Source of the DNA: Maylandia zebra
Taxonomy: Eukaryota > Chordata > Actinopteri > Cichliformes > Cichlidae
Length of the DNA stretch: 64,000 nucleotides
Direction of reading: 5' to 3'
NCBI RefSeq assembly: GCF_041146795.1
Contig: NC_135170.1
Span: forward strand, 24,484,033 to 24,548,032
This document shows positions 54,791 to 64,000 of this stretch, in pieces. The notes below the pieces were generated by a model. That model saw nothing but the letters and a program-made list of their open reading frames with translations. It did not search any database and was not told the DNA's origin. How positions within the stretch are numbered: the first letter of the stretch is position 1; the number at the start of each line of letters is the position of its first letter. A program made the translations under genes and the position numbers.

Positions 54791-55186
54791 CCTCTCTGTT
54801 ACTCAGGAAGAATTATTAAATGATGCTCTCTAGTGTTCAAATATTACATAGCGTGTATTCCAGAATATATTTATGTTTTAACTACGGGAAGAAGACATTT
54901 AAAAAATAGTGTGCTTCTGAGTGCTTATTTAACACTTCATTCCAGTCATCTTACTGAACAGTGACGCAATTTCTTATTTACTGAAAAGAAAACACTTTTT
55001 TTTAAACCAATGCTTTTATTAATTTAATGCAAGACATGATTCCTGAAAATACTTGTTAATGACCAGCAAATTAATACATGATTTAAACCTTTTGCTTTAT
55101 TCAGATTTCTAACATGTAAAGACTGTAATGAGCAAACAGCACAAGCAGTAAAGAAGCAGATTTTAAAAGCACACTCTGGTCCTCGA

Positions 55187-55509
55187 CTATTCAGTGGGAC
55201 ATTCTGACTTCTTGATGGTTTTCTCTGAAGTCTCTGAGGCCAAAGACACTTTACATGTATAAACCTTATCCATGTTCCAGTCTGATGTCTGGATGGTCAG
55301 AGAGCTGCTGATTTGGTAAGTCTGGTCTGGTCTCTGAACAGCAGTGCTGGTAGAGATCCCACTGCTCACTGGACTCCCAGCAGCCAACCAGCTCACATCT
55401 GCAAAAGGCACAGACTGACTGGACAGACAGACCAGAGAAGCTGTGTCGGACTGGAGCTCAGCACTGGACGGAGGGAAGACTGTCAGGACAGGAGGAGGGA
55501 GGCTGGAGT
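55187..55509 (-). CDS. IgL constant exon C4
   Basis: Same structure as C1: starts after the acceptor TTTTCAG, first codon with J gives Asn where the others give Ser, then SLVCLSSQ, FADVSWLAAGSPVSS (Gly to Ala), VYTCKVSLASETSEK and SECPTE, stop at 55187-55189. SLASETSE replaces SLGSQTSE of the others, so C4 is the most divergent of the four. J4 lies 714 bp upstream. A polyA signal AATAAA is at 55015-55020. It is potentially functional. Confidence 0.95.
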
Positions 55510-56223
55510 CTGAAAATACATGAAAGATGTTCAGAGAAAAGAAAAAGAAAAATCAAAAGGAGATAATGATAAAAGAAGTAATAAAAACAGAAAGCAAGAC
55601 ATCAATAATAGTCATAATGAAATAAACATAATAATTGTAAAATTTGAAAAAATTTGAAAAGAAATGTTAATGTTTAAAATAATTTAAATCTGCAAAACAA
55701 TATAGAAATAATAACCCAACATATCATTTGAATTTCTTTTTGAATTTTTCTGAAATAAAATATGATTAGTTACTGTTTAACTTTTCATGTAAAATATCTT
55801 CAATTTAATTCTAGAGCATATTTTCTGCATAACATGTCGGCTACTGTGAGTAATTTTCTTTCATTTAAAAAAACTTTTAACTACTATTGAACAAAGAGAA
55901 AACTTGCCTGTGTATGTTTTTCAAATTAACCTAAATATAAATTAAAACATTATGGGAATAATAAGAGTGAACAACAACATATTTCACATCATTTTCAGTG
56001 AACAACATTTATATAAATATATAAAAATTTAGTTTGACCCCTTTACACATTTTTTTTTTAAATAACGAATCCATGTCTCCTGTACATGAGACAACCTGAA
56101 ACTATTTCATGTTGTACAAAATCATAAAAAATGATGCTGAACAAGAAACATATTGAATTAAGTAGTCATCAGCAGATTTGTGCAAAATCTCTCTTGTTTT
56201 ATGATCATTTAAACAGCACTTAC

Positions 56224-56257
56224 TTGTTAAAATCAGCTTGGTGCCTTGTCCGAATAC
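56224..56257 (-). CDS. IgL joining segment J4
   Basis: 34 nt reading VFGQGTKLILT (Leu where J1 and J2 have Val), ending at donor GTAAGT (56218-56223). The phase fits C4. It is the only J of cluster E. Confidence 0.95.
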
Positions 56258-56296
56258 CACAGTGATTCAGTTTGTATACATGGCTGTACAAAAACC
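56258..56296 (-). promoter_or_regulatory. J4 recombination signal, 23-bp spacer
   Basis: Heptamer 56258-56264, 23-bp spacer 56265-56287 and nonamer 56288-56296. It is the same as at J1 and J2. Confidence 0.95.
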
Positions 56297-56399
56297 TCCT
56301 GACTGTCACTGATGAGGGGAGAGGAACTGAAACATCCTGCAGACACCAACTTTCACTGTCAACATCTCATTTCCCTCATCAGTCTGTTTATATTTCAAA

Positions 56400-57330
56400 A
56401 CAGTGCTGCAAATGAGTGGAAATTTTATTAAATGTTGTTCAGTGTCCTTAAAAGCTTTAGTATAACTCAGGTCCTGACCACAGTCTGAATCACTCTTCCA
56501 TGTGAGGAGGAGTGTTAGTGAGACAAGGGAGGTTACTAGAGCTCACAACTGGGTAAATACATTTCCCCCAGACTAGTAAATGTTCTTCCTGTTTACCTAG
56601 CTGAGGCAGCTTTTACTCCTCATTTTATGGCAGGCAGACCCCCACTGTCAATAAATTCCTCAAACTATACACTTACCCATCAAGGTTTATACCTACACCC
56701 ACTGATTTGGGATGTCAGGGGTCAGGGTTCAGCAACATAATCTCATTCTGGAGAGCTTTAAGGTCACATGAAATGCTTTGAGAAAAAAATTCCACTATTG
56801 TCCTTTAAACAGGGCTTGACAAAGTTATCCTAACAAAACACACGCTTACGAATTCCTGTTCCTCTGATCTCCAGCTGCTCCCTATTATCTGAGCAAACCT
56901 AAGCACATTCCATTCTAATCGTTGTTTAATTCTACTCACACATGTTACCTGTTTTAAGGGGATAGAGAGAGAGAAAGAGAGGGGTCTGGCTTACCTTACT
57001 TAAAAAGAAGATCACATCGTCCGGTTTTCTGAGATGCAAACATGTTAATCACCCTGTCATTGAAGTCAAAAGACACCAGGTCCTGTGCTTTCTCAAAGCG
57101 AGCCTTTGACTGCTCCATCATTATGTCACAGCACTGTGACTGCTACTGACACACTGTCAGCCCGCCGCATCTTGCGTGGCCTTGCTGTAGCTTCAGCTGC
57201 ATCTGCCTCTGGTTGTGACGGTCACCTTGTTCTTCAGTTCACCTATGGAGTAGGAAAACTTCTCCTGTCTGCTTCTGAGAGGATCCGAGGTCAAAAAACA
57301 CAACTTAGACATCCACATTACTCACACTCT
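56400..57330. other. non-genic gap upstream of J4
   Basis: No gene is seen. Unlike clusters B and C, no third-family V relic lies here. A minus-strand stretch at about 57000-57110 reads SKARFEKAQDLVSFDFND, but I do not recognise it. Confidence 0.4.
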
Positions 57331-58010
57331 CATAACACATACATATAGGGCCTGGGGGTGGGCAAGTTATACGGCGTCCAGAGAACGGTCTGTGTGTTCA
57401 ACCTCACCTCTGGCACCAGTGCCCACCTCGGAGGGGCTGGGAGGAGGTGTTGGCTGTCCGATTGGGGTCTGGGATGCGGGACCTCCCTGCTGCTGCGGAG
57501 GGAGGTCCCGCAGGAGTAACATCTCCTGGGTCTGGGTGCGGTTTCCCCCTCTGGGGGCGAGGGTACCTGGACCTGGGGTATAGAGTATGTTTGGGGAGTA
57601 TGATTGTGTGTACATAATGTGTATTTGTGTCTGTTATTACGTTGGGTGAGTGCTGAGTATTTGTATATGTGTGTATGAGGGTGGGAATGCACGTTTGTGC
57701 CTGTTTGTCTGTGTCTATATGTCAGTTCGGGTCTTAGACTCCACCTCTCTGGGAACATCTTAGGCCCTCCAAAGTATGGAGGCCTATCTCCCCTCACCAA
57801 ACTCCCTGCTGGTGGCTGATGCCCTCAGGCATCAGTGCGTTGGTGGTTCTTGGTGTCCGGGGCTGGGCGCTCAGGTATGTACCGGCTCACTCCCAGTGGC
57901 TGCTTGACCGGGTCTGGCACTCGTGGCTCGGTTGGACCTCTTCCGGGGGGTGGGGGACCTTCAGGCACCTGACGGATCTTTTTAGTTTCTTGTCCGTAAA
58001 CACTCTGCAT
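57331..58010. repeat. GC-rich unclassified dispersed repeat
   Basis: Base composition changes sharply to GC-rich (GGCCTGGGGGTGGGC, GGGACCTCCCTGCTGCTG, GACCGGGTCTGGCACTCG). The composition and style are those of a fish transposon fragment, not of a gene; ORFs exist on both strands without domains. I see no clear ends. Confidence 0.45.
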
Positions 58011-58485
58011 ACTATTTCACGTAATTCAGTTTATTTTGAAAAATCTCAACAGGATCTTCAGCTTCAGCCTTGACCATTGTCAAAGGTTTATGTGGAAACT
58101 AAACATGCGGCCCATGTAGATAAATCCTACATGCGTTTAAGCAGGTCTTTATGTAGCTCTCCAAAAGTGGTCCTTGGCTCTTGGAAAAGTCGTCTGATCA
58201 TTCTTTTCACTCTTCTCTCTAAAATCATCCTGGTTTTGGCCAGTTTATCGTTGAATGATGTTCTTTTCACTTCTGTATTATGGCCCCACTGGAACCTTCA
58301 GTAGTTTAAAAATTTTCTGTAACCAATGCCGTCATTATGTTCTCTGCCAATAGGCTAAGAAAGGTGTAGAGGCCTCACTGGTTTTATGCATCCTGACCTT
58401 TTTTTTATTGTACTTCATTTGGGGAATGGCCTGATCCCCGTACATTTGGAATATGAAACAAAGTAAAGAGATAGTCTCAACGGGA
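58011..58485. other. non-genic stretch
   Basis: No gene is seen. Moderately AT-rich, no clear repeat signature. Confidence 0.4.
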
Positions 58486-58489
58486 CAGA

Positions 58490-59339
58490 CAGAGGTGGCA
58501 AAAGTACACACTTTCCTTACTTAAGTAGAAGTAAAGATACCCAGGTTAAAAAATACTCTGATTCACTCTTGATACTACTGATTCAAAAGAATCACAGTAC
58601 AATAATTTCTAATATGAGCTTCAGTAGATTTTCTTAGAATACAGACTGTGATCAGCTGACCTGCTGCTCTTTGTGGATTTACACAACTGAATTCAACAAG
58701 ATGCCATCAATTTCACAAGCTATAATGCCCATCCCCTACACTGAAACTACACTGCTTATACTGTCTTCGTACTAGAAAGTTAAGAGTCCAATAAAGTTGG
58801 AATTCAATGGGTTAATCTAAGCATCAAAATCTTAAATTCAAATTCATCTCAGCTACACTTGGTGTAACCTGCCTCTGACAGCGAGCACCAGAGGTGCCGT
58901 CTCTTTTCTTTTGTGTCCCTGTGAAATACAGCAGCTGGACCTTTAGCTAGTAACACACTGTGTGACAAACAGCACACAAAGAGTTTGTGTGTTTCCTGAT
59001 GTTTATTGAGCTGATAAAAAAAGTTGAATTTGATATTACCTGTTACTTCTTTCACCTGACACTTCATTCTTTCACTTTCATGCCTGCTCCTCTTCTGTAG
59101 AGCTAGCTAGATCTGAAGTAACACAAACACAACTTACCTGCACTTCTTCCAGCCCACTTTTACTCCTGAGCATAAACTCTACAAATGAACCAAAAGTAAC
59201 AAGTCAGTTTTGAAAATGTAAGGAGTCAAAAGTAAAGATATTTGTAATAAAATGTCAGGAGTGAAAGTAAAGAGTTTAAAAATAAATTCTAATTAAGTAC
59301 AGTAACAAAGTATTTATACTTGGTTACTTCCCACCTCTG
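58490..59339. mobile_element. hAT-type element, 850 bp
   Basis: The ends CAGAGGTGGCAAAAGTACAC and TTGGTTACTTCCCACCTCTG are inverted repeats with mismatches. The left flank is GGGACAGA (58482-58489) and the right flank GCAATAGA (59340-59347), a decayed 8-bp duplication; the paralogous V relic at 20035 keeps GGGACAGA on the right. No transposase is seen. Fragments of the same element lie at 1611-1792, 19975-20034 and 37665-37880. Confidence 0.75.
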
Positions 59340-59654
59340 GCAATAGAGATCATGTTCCAAAGCCGAGTGAGCTGCCAGGATGACAAAACTGAGGAACCCC
59401 TCAAGGAATTGTTTTACACCATCTAACATAATTCAACCATTTCTCTCTGTTGCAGCTGAGAACAACTTCTTGACATGGAGAAACCATGTGAACAGCAGGT
59501 ATGTGGAGAAAACCTACCGCTGCATTAACATGTGCCAACAAACACAGAAAAACATGCATGAAATGTCTTTCTCCAAAACGATGGGCTATGAAACAGATGA
59601 AAAGAACGTCTTACACTTTAGAGAAGTGATGAGAGAGCAGACAGACCCCAGCAT
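59340..59654 (-). pseudogene. V relic: FR2, FR1 and leader
   Basis: The leader ATG is at 59652-59654 and FR1/FR2 remnants lie at about 59350-59530. The FR3 side is cut by the hAT element. It is the cluster E copy of the relic found before several V genes. Confidence 0.65.
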
Positions 59655-60250
59655 GTTGTCAGTGTGAGGTGTAAACATCCTTTACTAGAATTGTAGAGAG
59701 AAGAGAAGCAACAGATAAAATTTAATTTAGCTACATTTTCACTTCATATGGAATATTTTTTTATCCTCATTGTGCAGCTTTAACAAAATCCATTTAAGTG
59801 TATTAATGTCATTTAATAGAGATAGAATGCAAAAGTTATCAGAGTTTTAGACAATTGTTTGACAAATTGGCATTATTTAAAAACATGCACATAATTGGTT
59901 GAATTATGTTAGATGCACATAATTTAAAATGCATATAATTGTGTACATATATGTGACAATTTGTGTTCTTGGTGGTCGTCATATTTGTCAATATGTTATA
60001 TACTTTCAGTGATGAATGTTAAAAAATGATCAAAAAGAGTAATTCAGTGTTTATGAAGAGACTGTGTAAAGTTGGTGGGTTTTCATTGATGAACATTAAA
60101 ATAACTCAAAAAGAACAATGAAAATAATATTTGAGGGTGGTGGGTTTACACTGAGTTTGCTGAATGGGTCTTTTGTCAGCATGTGAAAAAAAAGCATCAA
60201 AAAGCAGAAGTATCAGTGAAGAGGTTTTTGTTACAGTGTAAATCACTGTG

Positions 60251-60716
60251 ATGCGTATTCATTAACAGAGTTGTCCCACGTCTTGCAGTAATAGACTGCA
60301 GAGTCTCCCTCCTCCACATTGTTGATGATCAAACGATAATCTGATGTTGACTGATGAGTGGATGTGAATTTTGGAGAGGAGAACCCAGAGCCATAGTTTG
60401 GACCACTATCGCTATAATAAAAATAGAGCACATACTGAGGAACTCCTCCTGGAATCTGTTTATACCAACGAACACCACTGTCAGTAACAGTCCCCAGGTT
60501 ACAGTCCATGGTGGCTGTGTCTCCTTTCCTCACTGATAAAACAGGAGGTTTCTGTGTCAGCACCGTCACAGCACTCACACCTGCAAACATCAATAAGACA
60601 TGGAGTCAAGAGAAACACAAGCACATATGAATCCAACAAATAACTACTGATCTGAAGTATAAATGAGGTTCCATACATGTTAGAGCAGTGATGAGAGCAC
60701 AGAGAGTCACCAGCAT
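60251..60716 (-). CDS. IgL variable gene V14 (leader 60677-60716, V exon 60251-60580)
   Basis: Leader MLVTLCALITALT with donor GTATGG. The V exon reads VSAVTVLTQK, CDR1 GTVTDSGVR, WYKQIPGGVPQYVLYF, CDR2-side YSDSGPNY and YYC with KTWDNSVNEY. The RSS is heptamer 60244-60250, spacer TACAGTGTAAAT 60232-60243 and nonamer 60223-60231. The AT box is at 60795-60804 and the pyrimidine element at 60829-60841. It is the intact V closest to J4 and is potentially functional. Confidence 0.93.
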
Positions 60717-60849
60717 GTTGTCAGTGTGTGTCGAGACTTGGAACTTGGAAAGAGATGGAACTGCTTCTGTTGGATGGGGAGAGGAGGTGTGAGCTATTAA
60801 ATACGACACTGAAACTCAGAGAGACTGACAGGAGGAGGAGCTAAACCTG

Positions 60850-61560
60850 CATATTTTGTGATGTAGTTGGGTGACTTATGTTCAGTGGAGGGTAATTCAT
60901 TATTTGTATTAATAATTATTGGTGATAGTGATATCTCGCTCCTCTCACTTAAAAATGTGGTGTTATATTTTATTATTTTAAATTGTTTACTATGTCCTTC
61001 GGATTTATTATTGATGCTTTAAACATTACCAGTTTTTATGTTTGGACAAAAACAGAGGAGACCCCACTAACTGTTAAAATGAACTGTTATAATTCAATAG
61101 TCAACATCCCTTAAAATGTATGAACTTTTATGTAAACTTACACGAAACCAGAGTGTTTAGGGTTAGGAGAACATTTTATAAAATTTTATGTCATTAATAA
61201 TTATAGAACAACTGAACAAAGAGTTCAAATATAGAGAATAATTTTAGTACCGGTAATAGAATTGTGTGGGCTCCCTTTTTTGCTGCAAGCTTGAGTTACA
61301 GGGGTTTTTTGGTATTTCTCACAAAGTAAATCACTGTGATACAGGCATTTTGATATACTTCCCCCAATTCAAAAAAACCCAAATACGAGCGGCTCTCATC
61401 TACATCTTGAGAGTTAATCAGATTTTTACTGGTGAGTAGATAGAAGAAGAAGAAAGCAGAGCCATCTGTTGGAGGGTTACCACTGTGACACATATTAGTG
61501 CAGACTGAAGAAACTGAGCACCACTGTTACTAACACTCAGGATGCACCTGTTCTAATCCT
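60850..61560. other. V14 upstream flank, duplicated
   Basis: No gene is seen. It matches the V1 upstream flank (6440-6984). An isolated CACTGTGATACAGG (61332-61345) resembles an RSS heptamer with a V end, as in the V1 copy. Confidence 0.5.
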
Positions 61561-61561
61561 G

Positions 61562-61970
61562 GTGCATAATGCTGGTGGTGAGTACCTGTTTGTACACAGG
61601 TGTGTACAAACAGGTACTGACAGACACACACTATCTTGGTTGGCTGTTGCCTCTAAACATATCGTGATTTGTCGGTCTTGTGTGCTGCTCGATAACATTC
61701 AGTTATTTATTTTTTACTCTTATTTATGCTTATGTTGGTTGTTCCTGTGGTTTTCATACTGTGTTGTTCTCTTTTTGCTTGTTTTTTTTCCAAGCAGGTT
61801 ATCCAACAGATTTTCAGTGTCTTTTCTCTGTTTTTCTCCCCGTCTCCTTCTCTTGAGCCTCTTCCCAACTTCTCTTTTCTTGGTCTTTCTCTTTCCTTTC
61901 CCCTGGTAAAAGGGGATAGGAAAGAGCAAAAGCCATAATGGTCTGGTAAATCTGTTGGCCTTCAGACAAT
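61562..61970 (-). repeat. copy of a retroposon-like dispersed repeat
   Basis: Matches 6985-7340 and the reverse of 53422-53944. It has the CAGCAGG-like AAGCAGGTTATCC block and a long CT-rich tract. The ORFs across it are shadows of low-complexity sequence. Confidence 0.5.
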
Positions 61971-62303
61971 AATTCTGATTGCTTCAGTGCCAGACGGGAC
62001 ATACAAAGAGTTGAGTCTGATGTTTATTAAATTTATATTACTTATAGATAACAGCATACACTAACAGTTTCTTTTTTTGTATATCATTATTTGAGTAGTT
62101 GTGACTGAATAACATGAGAATATTCCCCTGTTTGCTTTGTTCATGATTTTAATAATAAATATTATAAGAAAAAAAAATAAAACTGTATTTGAAGGTGGTG
62201 GGTTTTCAGTGTTTGTTGGAGGAGTCGTTTATCAGGATGTGAAAGGTCATCAAAAAGCAGAAGTATCAGTGAGGAGGTTTTTGTCACAGTGTAAATCACT
62301 GTG

Positions 62304-62746
62304 ATACGAATTCATTAACAGTGCTGTCCCATGTCTTACAGTAATAGACTGCAGAGTCTCCCTCCTCCACATTGTTGATGATCAAACGATAATCTTTTGT
62401 TGACTGATGAGTGGATGTGAATTTTGGAGAAGAGAACCCAGAGCCATAGGTTGGAGAACTATTTCTATGATAAAAAAAAAGCACAAACTGAGGAACTCCT
62501 CCTGGAATCTGTTTATACCAATAGACAGTGCTACAGTCCCCAGGTTACAGTCCATGGTGGCTGTGTCTCCTTTCCTCACTGATACAACAGGAGGTTTCTG
62601 TGTCAGCACCGTTACACCACTCACACCTGCAAACAACAAAAAGACATGAAGTCAAGAGAAACACACTGACATTTGAGGTCTATTTGTCAGTATATTTTAA
62701 CTTTACATGTTAGAGCAGTGATGAGAGCACAGAGAGTCACCACTAT
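62304..62746 (-). pseudogene. V15: start codon lost and CDR1 frameshift
   Basis: The leader start is ATA instead of ATG (62744-62746), followed by the usual leader sequence and donor GTAAAG. The V exon (62304-62626) begins VSGVTVLTQKPPVVS, then a 4-nt deletion in CDR1 (near 62532) shifts the frame. After it, in the other frame, come FFYHRNSSPTY, THQSTKDYRLII, YYC and KTWDSTVNEF. The RSS is intact: heptamer 62297-62303, spacer 62285-62296 and nonamer 62276-62284. The AT box (62806-62813) and pyrimidine element (62816-62828) are present. Confidence 0.85.
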
Positions 62747-62959
62747 GTTGTCAGTATGGTCTAAGAACTGAGTGGAGAGGCAATGGTGGAAGAGCTATTT
62801 AATAACAGGAGGAGGAGCATTGGAGTTTTTTTTTTTTTTTTGTCTTGCCTGTATTACTAATATTGTTATTATTATCACTAGTGTTAGTAATGCCTTGTCA
62901 TCTTCTTCTTCTTTTTTCCCTCTGTTCATTTTTAGTTTGTTTGTTTGATTGTTGTTTTT

Positions 62960-63380
62960 AACAATCTAACAAAGCTCTGCTACTTAACTGATCAGACCAG
63001 AAGTTTAACTGACTTGATGCAAGTGTTTCTTTAATTTTTTGGAACAGCATATATTTTCTGTACTTCTCTTTCACTGGATGTTTCTAAATGATTTTTCATA
63101 GTTTGGAAATTTTAAGCTTAAAACTTAATGTTGTTGGAAATGTTAATGTTAATGTCATTGCTTCACTTGCTACATTTTCAGACTTTTTTGTTTTTTATGA
63201 CCTTTATAGTTTTTGACATTTTTATGGCATTTATATTTTCTAAATGCCCTTTGTGTATTTTCAGGCTGCAGCCTCTGTGCTCCTGTGCTGATGGTCTTTG
63301 CTCCACCCAGCACTGATAAACAACCCCCTCTGCTACTTAACTGCAGCAGGGGCTGATTGGCTAATTAGGTTCTCCCAATA
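62960..63380. repeat. inverted copy of the repeat at 9300-10067
   Basis: The sequence runs in the reverse sense to 9346-9800, for example AGTGTTTCTTTAATTTTTTGG, AACCCCCTCTGCTACTTAAC and the CTGCAGCCTCTGTGCTCC block. It is a third copy, more diverged. Confidence 0.6.
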
Positions 63381-63498
63381 GGGCTTTGGAGTTGACGTCA
63401 CGCCGCAGTGCATTGTGGGATCGCGGCGCCATGTCAGTAGGCCAGGAAGCAGAACAAGCGCACAGTGTTGGAGTGTTGGAATCGGGACTGCCAGAACC

Positions 63499-63828
63499 AT
63501 GCTCAAAATCAGCGCAAAAGACTGGGGCTGTAAGGGGGTGTATCGCGACAGATTGCGCCCAGACGCCAAGAGACGGTACTTTGAAAAAATTGCGTGCATC
63601 GGTAATGTGGACCCGTATGAAATAAGGAAGTGTAGTGGAAACCCAGATGACCACTGTGACCTCGTTGTGTGGACACAGAGAGACCTTGCTGTGATACGCA
63701 TCTTCCCTGATGTGGATTTCTGGGAACCGCGTTTAAGCCAAGCACAAGATTTCTTTCTTAAAGTGTGCCTTCCTGAACTTGTTGGGAAATACTTCTCCAA
63801 ACAATGTGCTGCTCTAAATAGCCTGTAA
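63499..63828 (+). CDS. transposon-related ORF, 109 aa, YqaJ-family C-terminal like
   Basis: The frame opens MLKISAKDWGCKGVYRDRLR and goes through FEKIACIGNVDPYEI to a C-terminal part CDLVVWTQRDLAVIRIF, DVDFWEPRLSQAQDFF, CLPELVGKYFSK. The last part resembles the end of YqaJ-type exonuclease proteins carried by fish DNA transposons, and the first part the start of such proteins, with the nuclease core missing between. This reading is from memory of the family and needs a search. AATAAA and an A-run follow at about 63932-63943, which could be a retroposed tail. It is more likely element-derived than a host gene. Confidence 0.5.
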   Translation: MLKISAKDWGCKGVYRDRLRPDAKRRYFEKIACIGNVDPYEIRKCSGNPDDHCDLVVWTQRDLAVIRIFPDVDFWEPRLSQAQDFFLKVCLPELVGKYFSKQCAALNSL

Positions 63829-64000
63829 TGTTTCATTTTGTGGTTCAAGATTAATGCCAGCTGTGTGTTGCCATGCAAATAGTTTGCATTTCATTTTTAT
63901 GTACTTGCTAAGTACATGTGAACAGATCAAGAATAAAAAAAAAAACAAATATACTATTCTTTTCTGTTTTATTGAAACCACTTCACACAAAGTACAATTA
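63829..64000. other. 3' flank of the transposon-related ORF
   Basis: AT-rich sequence with AATAAA at about 63932 and an A-run. Nothing else is seen up to the window edge. Confidence 0.4.

Noticed and set aside
18079-55513. Plus-strand 66-codon ORFs (MVSLVWSLNSSAGRD...) over the four C exons
   Set aside because: Antisense shadows of the C exons.
5821-56296. Assignment to the lambda isotype because CDR3 starts QTWD
   Set aside because: Lambda loci have 23-bp V signals and 12-bp J signals. Here it is the reverse, so kappa- or sigma-type is more likely.
57331-58010. GC-rich block with overlapping ORFs on both strands as a possible gene
   Set aside because: There is no domain, splice pattern or start context, and the sequence style fits a dispersed fish repeat.
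13507-59667. Plus-strand ORFs MWTAGIWINTSAA... and ...MGYETDEKNVLHFREVM over the V relics
   Set aside because: They are antisense to leader and FR1 remnants of pseudogene V copies and recur only by segmental duplication.
7889-60536. A recurring plus-strand open stretch of about 60 codons (MSGCEFWRGEPRAIVWRT...) over V2, V9, V13 and V14
   Set aside because: It is the antisense of the V exon. It recurs because the V exons are conserved, and it has no start, splice or domain evidence of its own.

Overview
The window is a stretch of a teleost immunoglobulin light chain (IgL) locus. The evidence is repeated V, J and C exons flanked by recombination signal sequences (RSS), plus fish-type retrotransposons (a Rex3-like LINE with a GATG tail, an R4-clade LINE with an endonuclease of the restriction-enzyme type, a tRNA-derived SINE, hAT and Tc1/mariner elements). 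A percomorph fish is likely; I cannot name the species. Every V, J and C exon is on the minus strand, so transcription runs from high to low coordinates. V segments carry 12-bp-spacer RSSs and J segments 23-bp-spacer RSSs, which is the kappa-like arrangement and not the lambda one. The V framework (WYKQIPGGVPQYVLRF, YGSGFSS, DYRLII, YYCQTWD) looks most like the teleost sigma (L2) type, but the isotype needs a tree.

Layout by cluster, left to right. Cluster A (about 1-16 kb): V1-V4 and several V pseudogenes; its J and C must lie left of the window. Cluster B (about 17-34 kb): C1 17953-18275, J1 19012-19045, V5, V6, V7. Further upstream are a pseudogene V8 and V9, separated from V7 by a relic of C downstream sequence at 28.5-29.2 kb whose C exon is gone. 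Cluster C (about 34-41 kb): C2 35086-35408, J2 36154-36187, two old V relics, V10 (leader broken) and V11. Cluster D (about 42-52 kb): an intact C exon (C3) without J or visible polyA signal, a large block of LINEs, a V (V12) split by a LINE and by an intron insertion, then V13. Cluster E (about 54-63 kb): C4 55187-55509, J4 56224-56257, V14 and the broken V15. I count 11 V genes with open leader and V exons (V1-V7, V9, V11, V13, V14), three complete J segments and four complete C exons.

A functional light chain is made by joining a V (leader exon of 40 nt, intron, V exon of 321-330 nt) to the J of the cluster by RAG recombination, then splicing J to C across an intron of about 0.71-0.75 kb. 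V promoters have a TATA-like AT box and a nearly invariant GCTCCTCCTCCTG element. No exact octamer was noticed beside them. A conserved block with an E-box and an ATTTGCAAAT-type motif lies about 0.4-0.6 kb beyond C1, C2 and C4 and is a candidate 3' enhancer.

The space between genes is mostly repeat. It holds two solo LTRs with 5-bp target duplications, a nested set of hAT-type elements at 2.1-5.3 kb, an L1-clade fragment, an R4-clade LINE lying between two (TA)n arrays, Rex3 copies and retroposons. Segmental duplication has copied V genes together with their flanking elements, so paralogous copies serve as empty-site controls for several insertions. The right edge holds a short transposon-related ORF.
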